Part shown: positions 15,919 through 23,231 of the stretch, piece by piece
Layout: every line of letters begins with the position of its first letter
Numbering within the stretch: position 1 is the stretch's first letter
NCBI GenBank assembly: GCA_011525915.1
Contig: WYBM01000079.1
Coordinates: 1-34,196, forward strand
Source of the DNA: Ardenticatenaceae bacterium
Lineage (GTDB): Bacteria; Chloroflexota; Anaerolineae; Promineifilales; Promineifilaceae
Direction: 5' to 3'
DNA: 34,196 nt
Position numbers and translations under genes: made by a program
Notes under the pieces: model-generated
The model's input: the letters and a program-made list of their open reading frames with translations, nothing else
What the model was told of the DNA's origin: nothing
The model's database searches: none

Positions 15919-17421
15919 TTAAGGCATCGAAAGTGTCTCCTGTCTTTCAGGTTGGGTGATAGGCAAAATAAAGGTAAAAACAGTGCCCTGGTTGGGGATG
16001 CTTTCGAACCAGATACGGCCGTTGTATGCCTCTACCAGGGCGTGAATGACCGACAATCCCATGCCAATGCCACCCGTTCGCACCTGTTCCTCTCGCCACT
16101 CAGGCCGAAAGAAATCTTCAAAGATGTGGGCCTGGTCTTCGGGGGCAATGCCAATTCCCTGATCAGCCACACTGATAACGGCAAACTCGTCAGATTCTAA
16201 CACGGCCGTAACCCTTACCTCACCCCCGTTACGGCCGTACTTAATGCTGTTAGACACCAGTTCTTCTACGATCATGGCGGCGTGAATGGGATCGGCCTCA
16301 ATCCAGTGCAGGCGGCTGTCAATATCCACATGCATGGTTTGCCCGGCCTTGGCTGCCACTGGCGCCATTTCGCGGACAATCTGGCCGATAATTTGTGGTA
16401 TATTGGCCGGACCAGAGGCCGTGGGCAGGCGCCCTTTCTTCACCGAAGCGGCAAAAAGCAGGCTGTTGATCAGCTGCACCATACGGGAGACATTGCGCTG
16501 AATCGTTTGCAGAAACATTTGCTGCGTGGTGTCTAATTCACCACCACGCCCTGTTTGCATCAATTCCACGTAGCCCTTAATGGCCGTCAGCGGCGTACGT
16601 AGTTCATGCGAAATGGTGGTCAGGAAGTTGTCACGGGCCAGTTCAGCCTGGTATTCCGTGGTAATGTCACGCAAGATGACCACCGTGCCCTGAGCCGCCC
16701 CTGCCTGATCATAAATAATATTCATCTGGCCTTCGACGGTACGGCCGTTGATCTCAAGCCGCCGCTCCTTCATCCCCTGTTTAACGTCACCCAATACTGG
16801 AAAATGGGCCAGAATATCGGTGATGGGCCGCCCTACTAACCCATCCTCACCCATACCCATAATAACTGCAGCCGCCTGGTTCACGGAGTAAATGAGGCCG
16901 CTGGGGCCACAAATCAATACACCATCCACCAGGCATTCTAAAATGGGCTGCTCTGTCAACACCATTTCAGCCGTGATGTGCCCATCTGTGGTTACTGGCC
17001 GCAAATGCTGGGACATGGGCGCGGCCGCAAAAATAGGGAAGCTGGTGCGCTGGCGTAGATCAGCCAAAGCGGCAAAAGGCAGGGCCATCACAAATCCCCA
17101 TATGAGCATGTTTTGCGCAGGGAAAGTGGGAAAGAGGTTGCCTATAACAACGAGTACGGCCAGGCCCAGGATCAGGCGCCAGTTCAGGTTTAGCCCCCAC
17201 ACCAACAACCCCCAGGCCCCCAGCTGCACAACCAATGCCACCCATGTTTGCCACCGCAGTGTGGTAGTGGCGTAACTTAGCGCGGCCCCCATCACCTGTA
17301 AGCCAACCAACACATACAGCGCCCGGGCAAACCGACTGCGTTCACGCCCCTGACGCCACAGCCACACGGCCGTGATCAGCAACACAAATGAGGTGATGAT
17401 GTAATACGGTAATAACTCCAT
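15919..17421 (-). CDS. Membrane sensor histidine kinase with PAS domain
   Basis: A 500-residue sensor kinase. Five hydrophobic segments occupy about residues 4-122. A PAS domain (about 155-260) is followed by the dimerisation/phosphoacceptor domain with ISHELRTPLTAIKG (phosphorylated H272) and a HATPase domain with N box (EELVSNSIKYGRNGG), G1 (ADQGIGI), F box (FEDFFRPE) and G2 (GIGMGLSVI). All catalytic boxes are intact. There is no receiver domain and no response-regulator gene next to it, so it is an orphan kinase. It starts 12 bases after the FtsB-like gene and is probably co-transcribed with it. The signal sensed is unknown. Confidence 0.92.
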   Translation of the reverse strand: MELLPYYIITSFVLLITAVWLWRQGRERSRFARALYVLVGLQVMGAALSYATTTLRWQTWVALVVQLGAWGLLVWGLNLNWRLILGLAVLVVIGNLFPTFPAQNMLIWGFVMALPFAALADLRQRTSFPIFAAAPMSQHLRPVTTDGHITAEMVLTEQPILECLVDGVLICGPSGLIYSVNQAAAVIMGMGEDGLVGRPITDILAHFPVLGDVKQGMKERRLEINGRTVEGQMNIIYDQAGAAQGTVVILRDITTEYQAELARDNFLTTISHELRTPLTAIKGYVELMQTGRGGELDTTQQMFLQTIQRNVSRMVQLINSLLFAASVKKGRLPTASGPANIPQIIGQIVREMAPVAAKAGQTMHVDIDSRLHWIEADPIHAAMIVEELVSNSIKYGRNGGEVRVTAVLESDEFAVISVADQGIGIAPEDQAHIFEDFFRPEWREEQVRTGGIGMGLSVIHALVEAYNGRIWFESIPNQGTVFTFILPITQPERQETLSMP

Positions 17422-17433
17422 GAACAGCGTCTG

Positions 17434-17850
17434 TTATCGGGTTGGTTGCGGCGCATCTGTTAGTAACCGCCACCAGGCCTGCCAGGGCCGGGCATGATTG
17501 AGAGGGTCTGGTGTCGGCGGCGGTAAAGACGTGGGTTCCGGCGTTATCTCTATTGTCAGGGGGACAATACGCTTTTCACCCGGCAGCAAATAGCCGCCCT
17601 CATCCCGCGCATAAGCGGCCACATAATCATTGCTCTGTACATAGGCTAAAGTCGCTTGAAGCTCCACCTGACGTGTCACTTCCAGGTCTAATTCTGCCTG
17701 CAAGGCAGCTTCCCCCGCCCCTACCAGCCGCCCGGCCTGCGCCCGCCGGTTTAAATTGAGGGCAGCAAACAAAGCCACTAAAATGGCTGCCAGAATAAGT
17801 ATCTGGGGGAAAGTGAGCAACGGCCGCTGCTGGAGCAATTTATTGCGCAT
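17434..17850 (-). CDS. FtsB/DivIC-like septum formation initiator
   Basis: A bitopic membrane protein of about 138 residues: short cytoplasmic N-terminus, one transmembrane helix (LLTFPQILILAAILVALFAA), then a coiled coil rich in E, L and Q, and a YVAAYARDEGGYLLPGEK motif as in the DivIC/FtsB family, where the Y-A-R-x-E-x-G-x-x-x-P-G-E pattern follows the coil. The tail is proline-rich. The role is stabilising the divisome with FtsL/FtsQ-type partners. ATG 17850 is chosen because GGGTGACC precedes it; a GTG at 17880 is the longer alternative. It is the first gene of a two-gene unit with the histidine kinase. Confidence 0.78.
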   Translation of the reverse strand: MRNKLLQQRPLLTFPQILILAAILVALFAALNLNRRAQAGRLVGAGEAALQAELDLEVTRQVELQATLAYVQSNDYVAAYARDEGGYLLPGEKRIVPLTIEITPEPTSLPPPTPDPLNHARPWQAWWRLLTDAPQPTR

Positions 17851-17908
17851 GGTCACCCATCTTAGCTGTTCTCGCCTCACCGTGCAATAAGAGAATCTAC
17901 CTGCCTCA

Positions 17909-17936
17909 CCCCCTCACCCCCTTGCCACTTGCCCCC
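17909..17936 (-). other. G-rich tracts in the divergent intergenic region
   Basis: On the minus strand three runs of five G (17909-17913, 17917-17921, 17932-17936) and shorter runs are close together, beside the pfkB promoter. A G-quadruplex is possible but there are only three long tracts. Confidence 0.25.
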
Positions 17937-17957
17937 AGCTTGTTTGCTCACTAGAAT
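17929..17957 (+). promoter_or_regulatory. Promoter of the pfkB-parAB operon (leaderless)
   Basis: TTGCCC (17929-17934) is followed after 17 bp by TAGAAT (17952-17957). The -10 box ends only eight bases before the ATG at 17966, so transcription should begin within a few bases of the start codon. No Shine-Dalgarno sequence precedes this ATG, which fits a leaderless mRNA. Confidence 0.65.
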
Positions 17958-17965
17958 TCACCCTG

Positions 17966-18790
17966 ATGACATACCCAGACTACCTGCTTGTGGGCCACAT
18001 TACCCGTGACCTGACCCCAGAGGGCGACAGGCCCGGCGGCACCGTCATGTATTCTGGGCGGACGGCGGTGGCGTTGGGGAGCCACACGGCCGTACTCACC
18101 AGTGCCGCCACCGATTTTGCTGGCATGCATGTTCTGGACGGCCTGGATGTGGTGAATGTAGCTGCTGCGGCTACCTCCACCTTCGAGAATGTATACACAC
18201 CACACGGCCGTGTCCAGACCATTCACGCCACCGCGGCCACCCTGACACCAGACCACCTGCCTATGGCCTGGCGTGCACCGGCCATTGCCCACCTGGCGCC
18301 CGTAGGGCATGAAGTAGACCTGCGTTTGATAGGCTGCTTCCCGCATAGTCTCACCTGCCTGACGCCGCAAGGATGGCTGAGAGCATGGGGGCCAGACGGC
18401 CGTGTCTACCCGCGCCACTGGCCAGAAGCCGAAGAAATTTTACCTTTGGCCGATGTTGTTGTTCTCAGCGAAGAAGATTTGCCAGACGTGGCTACGTTCT
18501 GGCACTATTGGGTGTGGAGCAAATTGCTGGTACTGACAGGGGGCCCAAAAGGATGTCTGGTGCTGCAAGGGGAGACGGCCGTGCATGTGCCCGGTATCTC
18601 CGTTCAGCAGGTAGACCCCACCGGCGCTGGTGATATTTTTGCCACCGCTTACTTTATCCGCTACCATCAGACGGGTGATGCTTTGGCTGCCGCCCGTTTT
18701 GCCAACTATGTAGCCGCGCATTCTGTTACCCAAATAGGCATTGAGGCCGTGACGGCAGCCGTCAAACAGGCCGCGAAACATAATGAGTAA
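17966..18790 (+). CDS. PfkB-family carbohydrate kinase
   Basis: A 274-residue ribokinase-like sugar or nucleoside kinase, slightly short for the family. The N-terminus has the GHITRDL strand and GGTVMYSGRTAVALG, equivalent to the substrate-binding GG motif. The C-terminal PfkB signature DPTGAGDIFATAY is intact, with the catalytic aspartate in GAGD. The substrate cannot be told. It starts the operon and ends five bases before parA, so its translation is tightly linked to chromosome segregation genes. Four ACGGCCGT copies lie inside it (near 18087, 18203, 18398 and 18575), the highest local density in any gene here. Confidence 0.88.
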   Translation: MTYPDYLLVGHITRDLTPEGDRPGGTVMYSGRTAVALGSHTAVLTSAATDFAGMHVLDGLDVVNVAAAATSTFENVYTPHGRVQTIHATAATLTPDHLPMAWRAPAIAHLAPVGHEVDLRLIGCFPHSLTCLTPQGWLRAWGPDGRVYPRHWPEAEEILPLADVVVLSEEDLPDVATFWHYWVWSKLLVLTGGPKGCLVLQGETAVHVPGISVQQVDPTGAGDIFATAYFIRYHQTGDALAAARFANYVAAHSVTQIGIEAVTAAVKQAAKHNE

Positions 18791-18795
18791 TATCT

Positions 18796-19599
18796 ATGAG
18801 TAAAATTTACGCTATCGCCAACCAAAAAGGGGGCGTAGGCAAAACCACCAGTGTCATTAATATTTGTGCTTACCTGGCTGGTAGTGGCCGGCGCGTATTG
18901 TTGGTGGACATTGACCCTCAGGCCAACGCCACTTCCGGCCTGGGCTTTGCCAAGTACGAGCTAGAGCTTTCTACGTACGATCTGTTATTGGAAGCCGCGG
19001 AGTTTGAAGCCATACGCCTGAACCAGGCTGAGTACAAACTGGATGTATTGCCCTCGCACCCGGCCCTTTCCGGTGCGGAAGTAGAATTGGTGAACGCCAT
19101 TGGCCGCGAGTACCGGTTGAGAAACGTTCTGGAAAAGGTAAACGGCCGTTACGACTACATCCTTATAGACTGCCCGCCCAGCCTGGGTCTGCTCACTGTC
19201 AACGCCCTCACGGCGGCCAAAGACGGTGTACTCATCCCGGTGCAATGTGAATACCTGGCGCTGGAAGGGTTGACACAACTCACCCAAACCATCGAATTGG
19301 TGCAAAAGTATTTAAACCCCAACCTGCGCATTCGGGGCCTGATCATGACCATGTATGACAGCCGCACGAACCTCAGCCGCCAGGTGGTGGAAGAAGTGCG
19401 CGGTTACTTCCCTGGCAAGGTGTTCCGCACCATCATTCCCCGTAATGTGCGCCTGAGCGAAGCGCCCAGCTTCGGCCAGCCCATCAACATCTATGCCCCA
19501 GCCTCACCCGGCGCTATTGCCTACAAAGTGCTGACCGCTGAACTGGTGAAAGGGGACGGGCTGATACCGGAAACGGCCGTGACTGGAGCCGCCCCATGA
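18796..19599 (+). CDS. parA: ParA/Soj chromosome-partition ATPase
   Basis: A 267-residue Walker-type ATPase. The deviant Walker A KGGVGKTT is at residues 11-18, followed by the DIDPQANATSGLG switch region and the IDCPPSLGLLTVNAL Walker B region. It lacks the N-terminal HTH of plasmid ParA proteins, so it is of the short chromosomal Soj type. It overlaps parB by four bases (ATGA). ParA binds DNA nonspecifically with ATP and moves ParB-bound origins. Confidence 0.95.
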   Translation: MSKIYAIANQKGGVGKTTSVINICAYLAGSGRRVLLVDIDPQANATSGLGFAKYELELSTYDLLLEAAEFEAIRLNQAEYKLDVLPSHPALSGAEVELVNAIGREYRLRNVLEKVNGRYDYILIDCPPSLGLLTVNALTAAKDGVLIPVQCEYLALEGLTQLTQTIELVQKYLNPNLRIRGLIMTMYDSRTNLSRQVVEEVRGYFPGKVFRTIIPRNVRLSEAPSFGQPINIYAPASPGAIAYKVLTAELVKGDGLIPETAVTGAAP

Positions 19600-20483
19600 C
19601 CAAAAAACGCAGCCTCGGCCGGGGGCTTAACGCCCTCATCCCCAGCGCCCCGCCTGCCGAGCAGTCTAGCAGCGCCGCTGACCCTGAAACCGGTGGCCAA
19701 AGTGTGCCCGTCACCGCCATCCAGCCAAACCCGCATCAACCCCGTACCGTGATGGATCCGGAAAAGCTGGCCGAGTTGGCCGCGTCCATTCAAGAACACG
19801 GCCTCATCCAGCCCCTCATTGTCACCCAACAAGGGGACCACTATATTCTCATCGCCGGTGAGCGGCGCTGGCGGGCAGCTCAGCAGGCAGGGTTGGCCAT
19901 CGTACCGGTCATTATTAAAGAAGCCACCCCCCAGGAGATGCTGGAACTGGCGATCATCGAAAACATTCAGCGGGCTGACTTAAATCCGCTGGAAGAAGCT
20001 TACGCTTACCAGCAGTTGATAGATGATTTTGGTTTGATTCAAGAAGAGGTGGCCAAACGTGTGGGTAAAGGCCGCTCTACCGTAGCCAACCTGGTACGTT
20101 TGCTTAACCTGCCGCCCAACATCCAGCAAGCAGTGAGTGATGGTGAGATCAGCGGCGCCCACGGCCGTGCGCTGCTGCCTCTGCCTACCCCTGAAGCCCA
20201 GACCGCCGCCATGAACCAGATCATCAAACACGCCCTGAATGTGCGCCAGACAGAAGCCCTGGTTAAAAAACTGCTGGCTGACAAAAAACCGCCGCCCAAA
20301 CCCCGCCATGTCTTGCCGCCCGAATTGGCTGACTTGCAGCGCCAGTTTGCCGATTCCCTGGGTACCAGAGTGAATATTGAAAAAAGTGGCAAAGGCGGCC
20401 GTGTGGTCATCCACTACTACAATGACGAAGACCTGCAAGCGATTTATGATACGATTGTAAGATCAGGTGACAGCCACCTTTAA
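19596..20483 (+). CDS. parB: ParB/Spo0J chromosome-partition protein (CTPase)
   Basis: A 295-residue ParB. The N-terminal KRSLGRGLNALIP segment is the ParA-contact region. The ParB/Srx domain contains NPHQPR (45-50) and the GERRWRA CTP-binding box (88-94). The HTH domain follows at about 135-170, and a C-terminal dimerisation segment ends in VVIHYYNDEDLQAIY. The start overlaps the parA stop. No parS-like site (GTTTCACGTGAAAC type) was seen in the window. A long hairpin spans its stop codon. Confidence 0.95.
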   Translation: MTKKRSLGRGLNALIPSAPPAEQSSSAADPETGGQSVPVTAIQPNPHQPRTVMDPEKLAELAASIQEHGLIQPLIVTQQGDHYILIAGERRWRAAQQAGLAIVPVIIKEATPQEMLELAIIENIQRADLNPLEEAYAYQQLIDDFGLIQEEVAKRVGKGRSTVANLVRLLNLPPNIQQAVSDGEISGAHGRALLPLPTPEAQTAAMNQIIKHALNVRQTEALVKKLLADKKPPPKPRHVLPPELADLQRQFADSLGTRVNIEKSGKGGRVVIHYYNDEDLQAIYDTIVRSGDSHL

Positions 20484-20499
20484 GGTCACTGCCACCTGA
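20463..20499 (+). other. Imperfect hairpin centred on the parB stop codon
   Basis: TCAGGTG pairs with CACCTGA, CAG with CTG, and ACCTT with AAGGT, leaving small bulges. The parB TAA lies in the middle. No T-run follows, so it is not a standard terminator. It may modulate expression of the next gene, which starts 18 bases further on. Confidence 0.5.
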
Positions 20500-20517
20500 C
20501 GCATGACTTAGCCAATT

Positions 20518-21723
20518 ATGGATAACCAACAATTGATTCAGGAAAAGGTGGCTCAGGCCACTGCAATTTTGCACGAATTTGACGTGGATGTGTGGCTGAC
20601 GTTTGTGCGCGAGACCACACTGTCGCCGGACCCTACACTGGAACTGATTGCCGGGGTGGATGTGACCTGGCAGTCAGCCTTTGTTTTGAGCAAGGACGGC
20701 CGTCATACAGCTATCGTCGGGCGTTATGATACAGAAAACGTAGCCCAACTGGGCGTATATACCCACATTATTGGTTACGATGAGGGGATTGCCCAGCCGC
20801 TGCGTGAGACCCTCAATCGGCTAAACCCGGCCACCATCGCCATTAACTACTCGGCTAATGACGTGGCCGCCGATGGCTTAAGCCATGGCCTTTACCTGGC
20901 GTTATTGCATCATCTGGCCGGTACGCCTTTTGTCGATAGGCTGATCTCCGCGGAAAGGTTGGTGGCGGCGCTGCGCGGCCGTAAAAGCCAGGCCGAAATT
21001 GAACGAGTGCGGCAGGCGGTGGCCACCACACTGAATCTGTTCGATGCCGTGGAAGCGTTTGCCCGGCCGGGCATGACCCAGCGGCAAATTGCCGCCTTTG
21101 TCCACCAACGCATAGACGAGATGGGCCTGGGGTATGCCTGGCCTCGGCCGTTTAACCCCATTGTGACTTGTGGACCAGAGTCGGCCGTTGGCCACGCGGC
21201 GCCGGGAGATGTAGTGCTGCAAAAGGGTCACCTGCTGCATCTGGACCTGGGCGTTAGACAAAACGATTACTGCTCTGATTTACAGCGTATGTGGTATGTA
21301 CTGGACGAGGGGGAAACGGCCGCACCACCCGAAGTGCAGCGGGCGTTTGCGGTGGTATATGGCGCTGTCAAGGCGGGGGAAGCGGCGCTTAAACCGGGTA
21401 TCCCTGGCTGGCAGGTGGATGAAGCCGCCCGTGACTTTATTGTGGACAACGGTTACCCGGAATATAAACACGCCTTTGGGCATTTGCTGGGCCGCGTGGC
21501 CCATGATGGGGCCACAGTGCTGGCGCCGCGCTGGGAACGGTATGCCGGTATCTGTGAACTGCCCGTGGAAGTGGGCAACATCTTCACGCTGGAACTGCAC
21601 GTGATTGTGCCCCATCGAGGCATCATGAGCCTGGAAGAAGATGTCCTGGTCACCAATACCGGAGTCGAGTATCTTGGCCGGCCGCAAACCACCCTGCGAT
21701 ACATTCAGCCAGATTCAGGTTGA
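20518..21723 (+). CDS. M24-family metallopeptidase (Xaa-Pro aminopeptidase-like)
   Basis: A 401-residue pita-bread-fold peptidase. A creatinase-like N-terminal domain (1-150) is followed by the catalytic domain with all five metal ligands in order: D243 (HLDLG), D254 (CSDLQR), H322 (FGHLLG), E359 (TLELHV) and E373 or E374 (LEEDVLVT). Such enzymes remove N-terminal residues before proline, or act as related dipeptidases; exact specificity is not visible. It is cytosolic, with no signal peptide. It lies 34 bases after parB and could be read from the pfkB promoter. No strong ribosome-binding site precedes its ATG. Confidence 0.9.
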   Translation: MDNQQLIQEKVAQATAILHEFDVDVWLTFVRETTLSPDPTLELIAGVDVTWQSAFVLSKDGRHTAIVGRYDTENVAQLGVYTHIIGYDEGIAQPLRETLNRLNPATIAINYSANDVAADGLSHGLYLALLHHLAGTPFVDRLISAERLVAALRGRKSQAEIERVRQAVATTLNLFDAVEAFARPGMTQRQIAAFVHQRIDEMGLGYAWPRPFNPIVTCGPESAVGHAAPGDVVLQKGHLLHLDLGVRQNDYCSDLQRMWYVLDEGETAAPPEVQRAFAVVYGAVKAGEAALKPGIPGWQVDEAARDFIVDNGYPEYKHAFGHLLGRVAHDGATVLAPRWERYAGICELPVEVGNIFTLELHVIVPHRGIMSLEEDVLVTNTGVEYLGRPQTTLRYIQPDSG

Positions 21724-21790
21724 CGCAGTGGCTCATTTGTTCTATAGTCGGGCTAACTGTCTGCATAACTTATTTATGGAAGGAGCGTTC

Positions 21791-21903
21791 ATGAGCCGGG
21801 ATTTGACACCATGAATGAAAACCCTGCCTTATGAGCCTTGTTTCCAGTGGAGGTTTGTATGGATCTGGGTGCATTTTCAATAAGTCTGACTGTTAAAGAC
21901 CTT
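21791..21903 (+). other. Chain of overlapping mini reading frames before the VOC gene
   Basis: A good AAGGAG site precedes ATG 21791, which opens a seven-codon frame ending at 21814. Its TGA overlaps ATG 21811 of a second seven-codon frame ending at 21834. That stop overlaps ATG 21831 of a third frame running into the VOC gene in another frame. The ATGA junctions suggest translational coupling, or a decayed gene. No recognisable attenuator hairpin was seen. Confidence 0.35.
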
Positions 21904-22230
21904 GCAGTTTCAAAGTCATTTTATGAGAGGTTAGGGTTTCAAGTTTTTGGGGGGGACGCGTCCCAAAATTGGCTGATCATGAAGAATAATGATTGCATCA
22001 TTGGACTATTCCAGGGGATGTTTGAGAGAAATATTTTAACGTTTAACCCTGGCTGGGATGCAAACGCCAATCAGCTTGATTCTTTCATGGACGTGCGCCA
22101 CCTGCAGCGAGAACTTAAAGCACAAGGTATAAAGATCGAGGATGAGGTCGATGAGGATATGACTGGGCCGGCAAGCTTTGTGGTCATCGATCCCGATGGC
22201 AATCCGATTCTGATTGATCAGCACGTTTAA
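21859..22230 (+). CDS. VOC-superfamily (glyoxalase/dioxygenase-fold) protein
   Basis: A 123-residue single VOC domain made of two beta-alpha-beta-beta-beta units. The first is ISLTVKDLAVSKSFYERLGFQVF and the second ends FVVIDPDGNPILIDQHV. GGAGG lies five bases before ATG 21859, which is preferred over the longer frame from 21838. The usual first-strand histidine or glutamate metal ligands are not evident (the strand reads SLTV), so it may be a non-metal member, such as a binding or resistance-type protein. The substrate is unknown. Its GC content is visibly lower than that of its neighbours. Confidence 0.82.
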   Translation: MDLGAFSISLTVKDLAVSKSFYERLGFQVFGGDASQNWLIMKNNDCIIGLFQGMFERNILTFNPGWDANANQLDSFMDVRHLQRELKAQGIKIEDEVDEDMTGPASFVVIDPDGNPILIDQHV

Positions 22231-22290
22231 TTAAACAGTAACAAGAGATTGTGTAAGGGCAGCTCTAAGCGCCTTAAAGCTTCAGAAGGT

Positions 22291-22310
22291 TGGTTTTCCG
22301 TTCAAAACCA
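22291..22310. terminator. AT-rich hairpin between convergent genes
   Basis: TGGTTTT and AAAACCA pair around a six-base loop. It covers the stop codon of the minus-strand isomerase-like gene and lies 60 bases after the VOC stop. It is a weak candidate for a bidirectional terminator. Confidence 0.3.
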
Positions 22311-23111
22311 GCGGCGGCATTCGTGCAGGTAGGTTTCTAGCAGGGTGCGGGCGCTGTCATCGGCCACGGCCGTGACCGGGTCACTGCCCGGCGGTAAACA
22401 TTCCATGATCATTGGCCCGGCATAGCTGGCATCTTCCAGCGCCCACAGGTGCGCACCTAACTTGATGTGCCCGTGCCCTATGGCCTGCCGGTTAGAGTCC
22501 GCCATGTGGTAGAGCAGCAGTCGGTCGCCGGCCTGGCGAATGGTGGTGGCGGCATCTTGCTCCTCAATGTTCATGTGGAAGGCGCTGAGTGTCAGCCCTA
22601 CATTATCACGCCCCACCATTTCCAGAAGGTCCTGGGCGGCTGCGCCGGTGTTGATAAGGTGGGTTTCATATCGGTTGCGTACGCCAAAGGCCAGCCTGAG
22701 ATTGCGCTGCTGGGCTTCATCGGCCAGGTGGCCCAGGGCCGTCACCAGCCATGCTATCTCTTCTGTTGGTGTTGCCAACGGCTGGGTTCGCCCCAAATAG
22801 GGTTGTATAACCACCAGCGGGCTGCCGGCCTCAGCGGCAAAATCAAGCAGGTGAATGTAATGGTCTTGTGCCTGTTGGCGCACGGCCGTATCGGGATGCG
22901 CCAGGTCAACATTCATGGGCGTCAGGGCAAACAGCTGCAGGGCATGATCTGCCAGGATAGTGCGGGTGGTCACGGCCGTGAGCCGTGCCAAATCTCCCCG
23001 CACCGTCACACCGTCATACGCCAGGGCCGCGACGCGCCGGGCAATGTCTGCCAGGGGTAGATCGCCAAACGTCCAGGTGGCTACCCCAAGTTGCGGTCTT
23101 AAAAGCATCAT
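22302..23111 (-). CDS. Sugar phosphate isomerase/epimerase-like TIM barrel with altered metal site
   Basis: A 269-residue xylose-isomerase-like TIM barrel. The family frame is easy to follow: NRYETHLINT, FHMNIEE, HMADSNRQ..GHGHI, and MIMECLP. In D-tagatose 3-epimerase-type enzymes the metal is held by Glu (IE-x-LNRFE), Asp (LDTFHMNIEE), His and Glu. Here the first is G143 (FGVRNRYE) and the second S176 (LSAFHMNIEE), while H202 and E237 remain. Two of four ligands are therefore missing and normal metal-dependent isomerisation is doubtful. AGGGAG six bases before the ATG supports the start. It is the last gene of a minus-strand group behind the DUF418-like gene. Confidence 0.82.
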   Translation of the reverse strand: MMLLRPQLGVATWTFGDLPLADIARRVAALAYDGVTVRGDLARLTAVTTRTILADHALQLFALTPMNVDLAHPDTAVRQQAQDHYIHLLDFAAEAGSPLVVIQPYLGRTQPLATPTEEIAWLVTALGHLADEAQQRNLRLAFGVRNRYETHLINTGAAAQDLLEMVGRDNVGLTLSAFHMNIEEQDAATTIRQAGDRLLLYHMADSNRQAIGHGHIKLGAHLWALEDASYAGPMIMECLPPGSDPVTAVADDSARTLLETYLHECRRWF

Positions 23112-23200
23112 CTACTCCCTCTTATAAATTGAGAGAAGTCTACTTCGATTCAAGCGGTTTGCCTAAAGTGCAGGTGGTGTTTGGCTGCAAGCTGACCACC

Positions 23201-23215
23201 CGCAACCACGTTGCG
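23201..23215. other. Short hairpin CGCAAC-CAC-GTTGCG
   Basis: A 6-bp perfect stem lies in the 120-base gap between the DUF418-like stop and the isomerase-like start, both on the minus strand. It may be a weak terminator. Nothing else was recognised in this gap. Confidence 0.3.
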
Positions 23216-23231
23216 TTTGGGTTGTTGGCCT

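Noticed and set aside
18000..21700. Search for a parS site near parAB
   Set aside because: No sequence close to the parS palindrome was found in the window. ACGGCCGT is too frequent and too short to be proposed as a ParB site without data.
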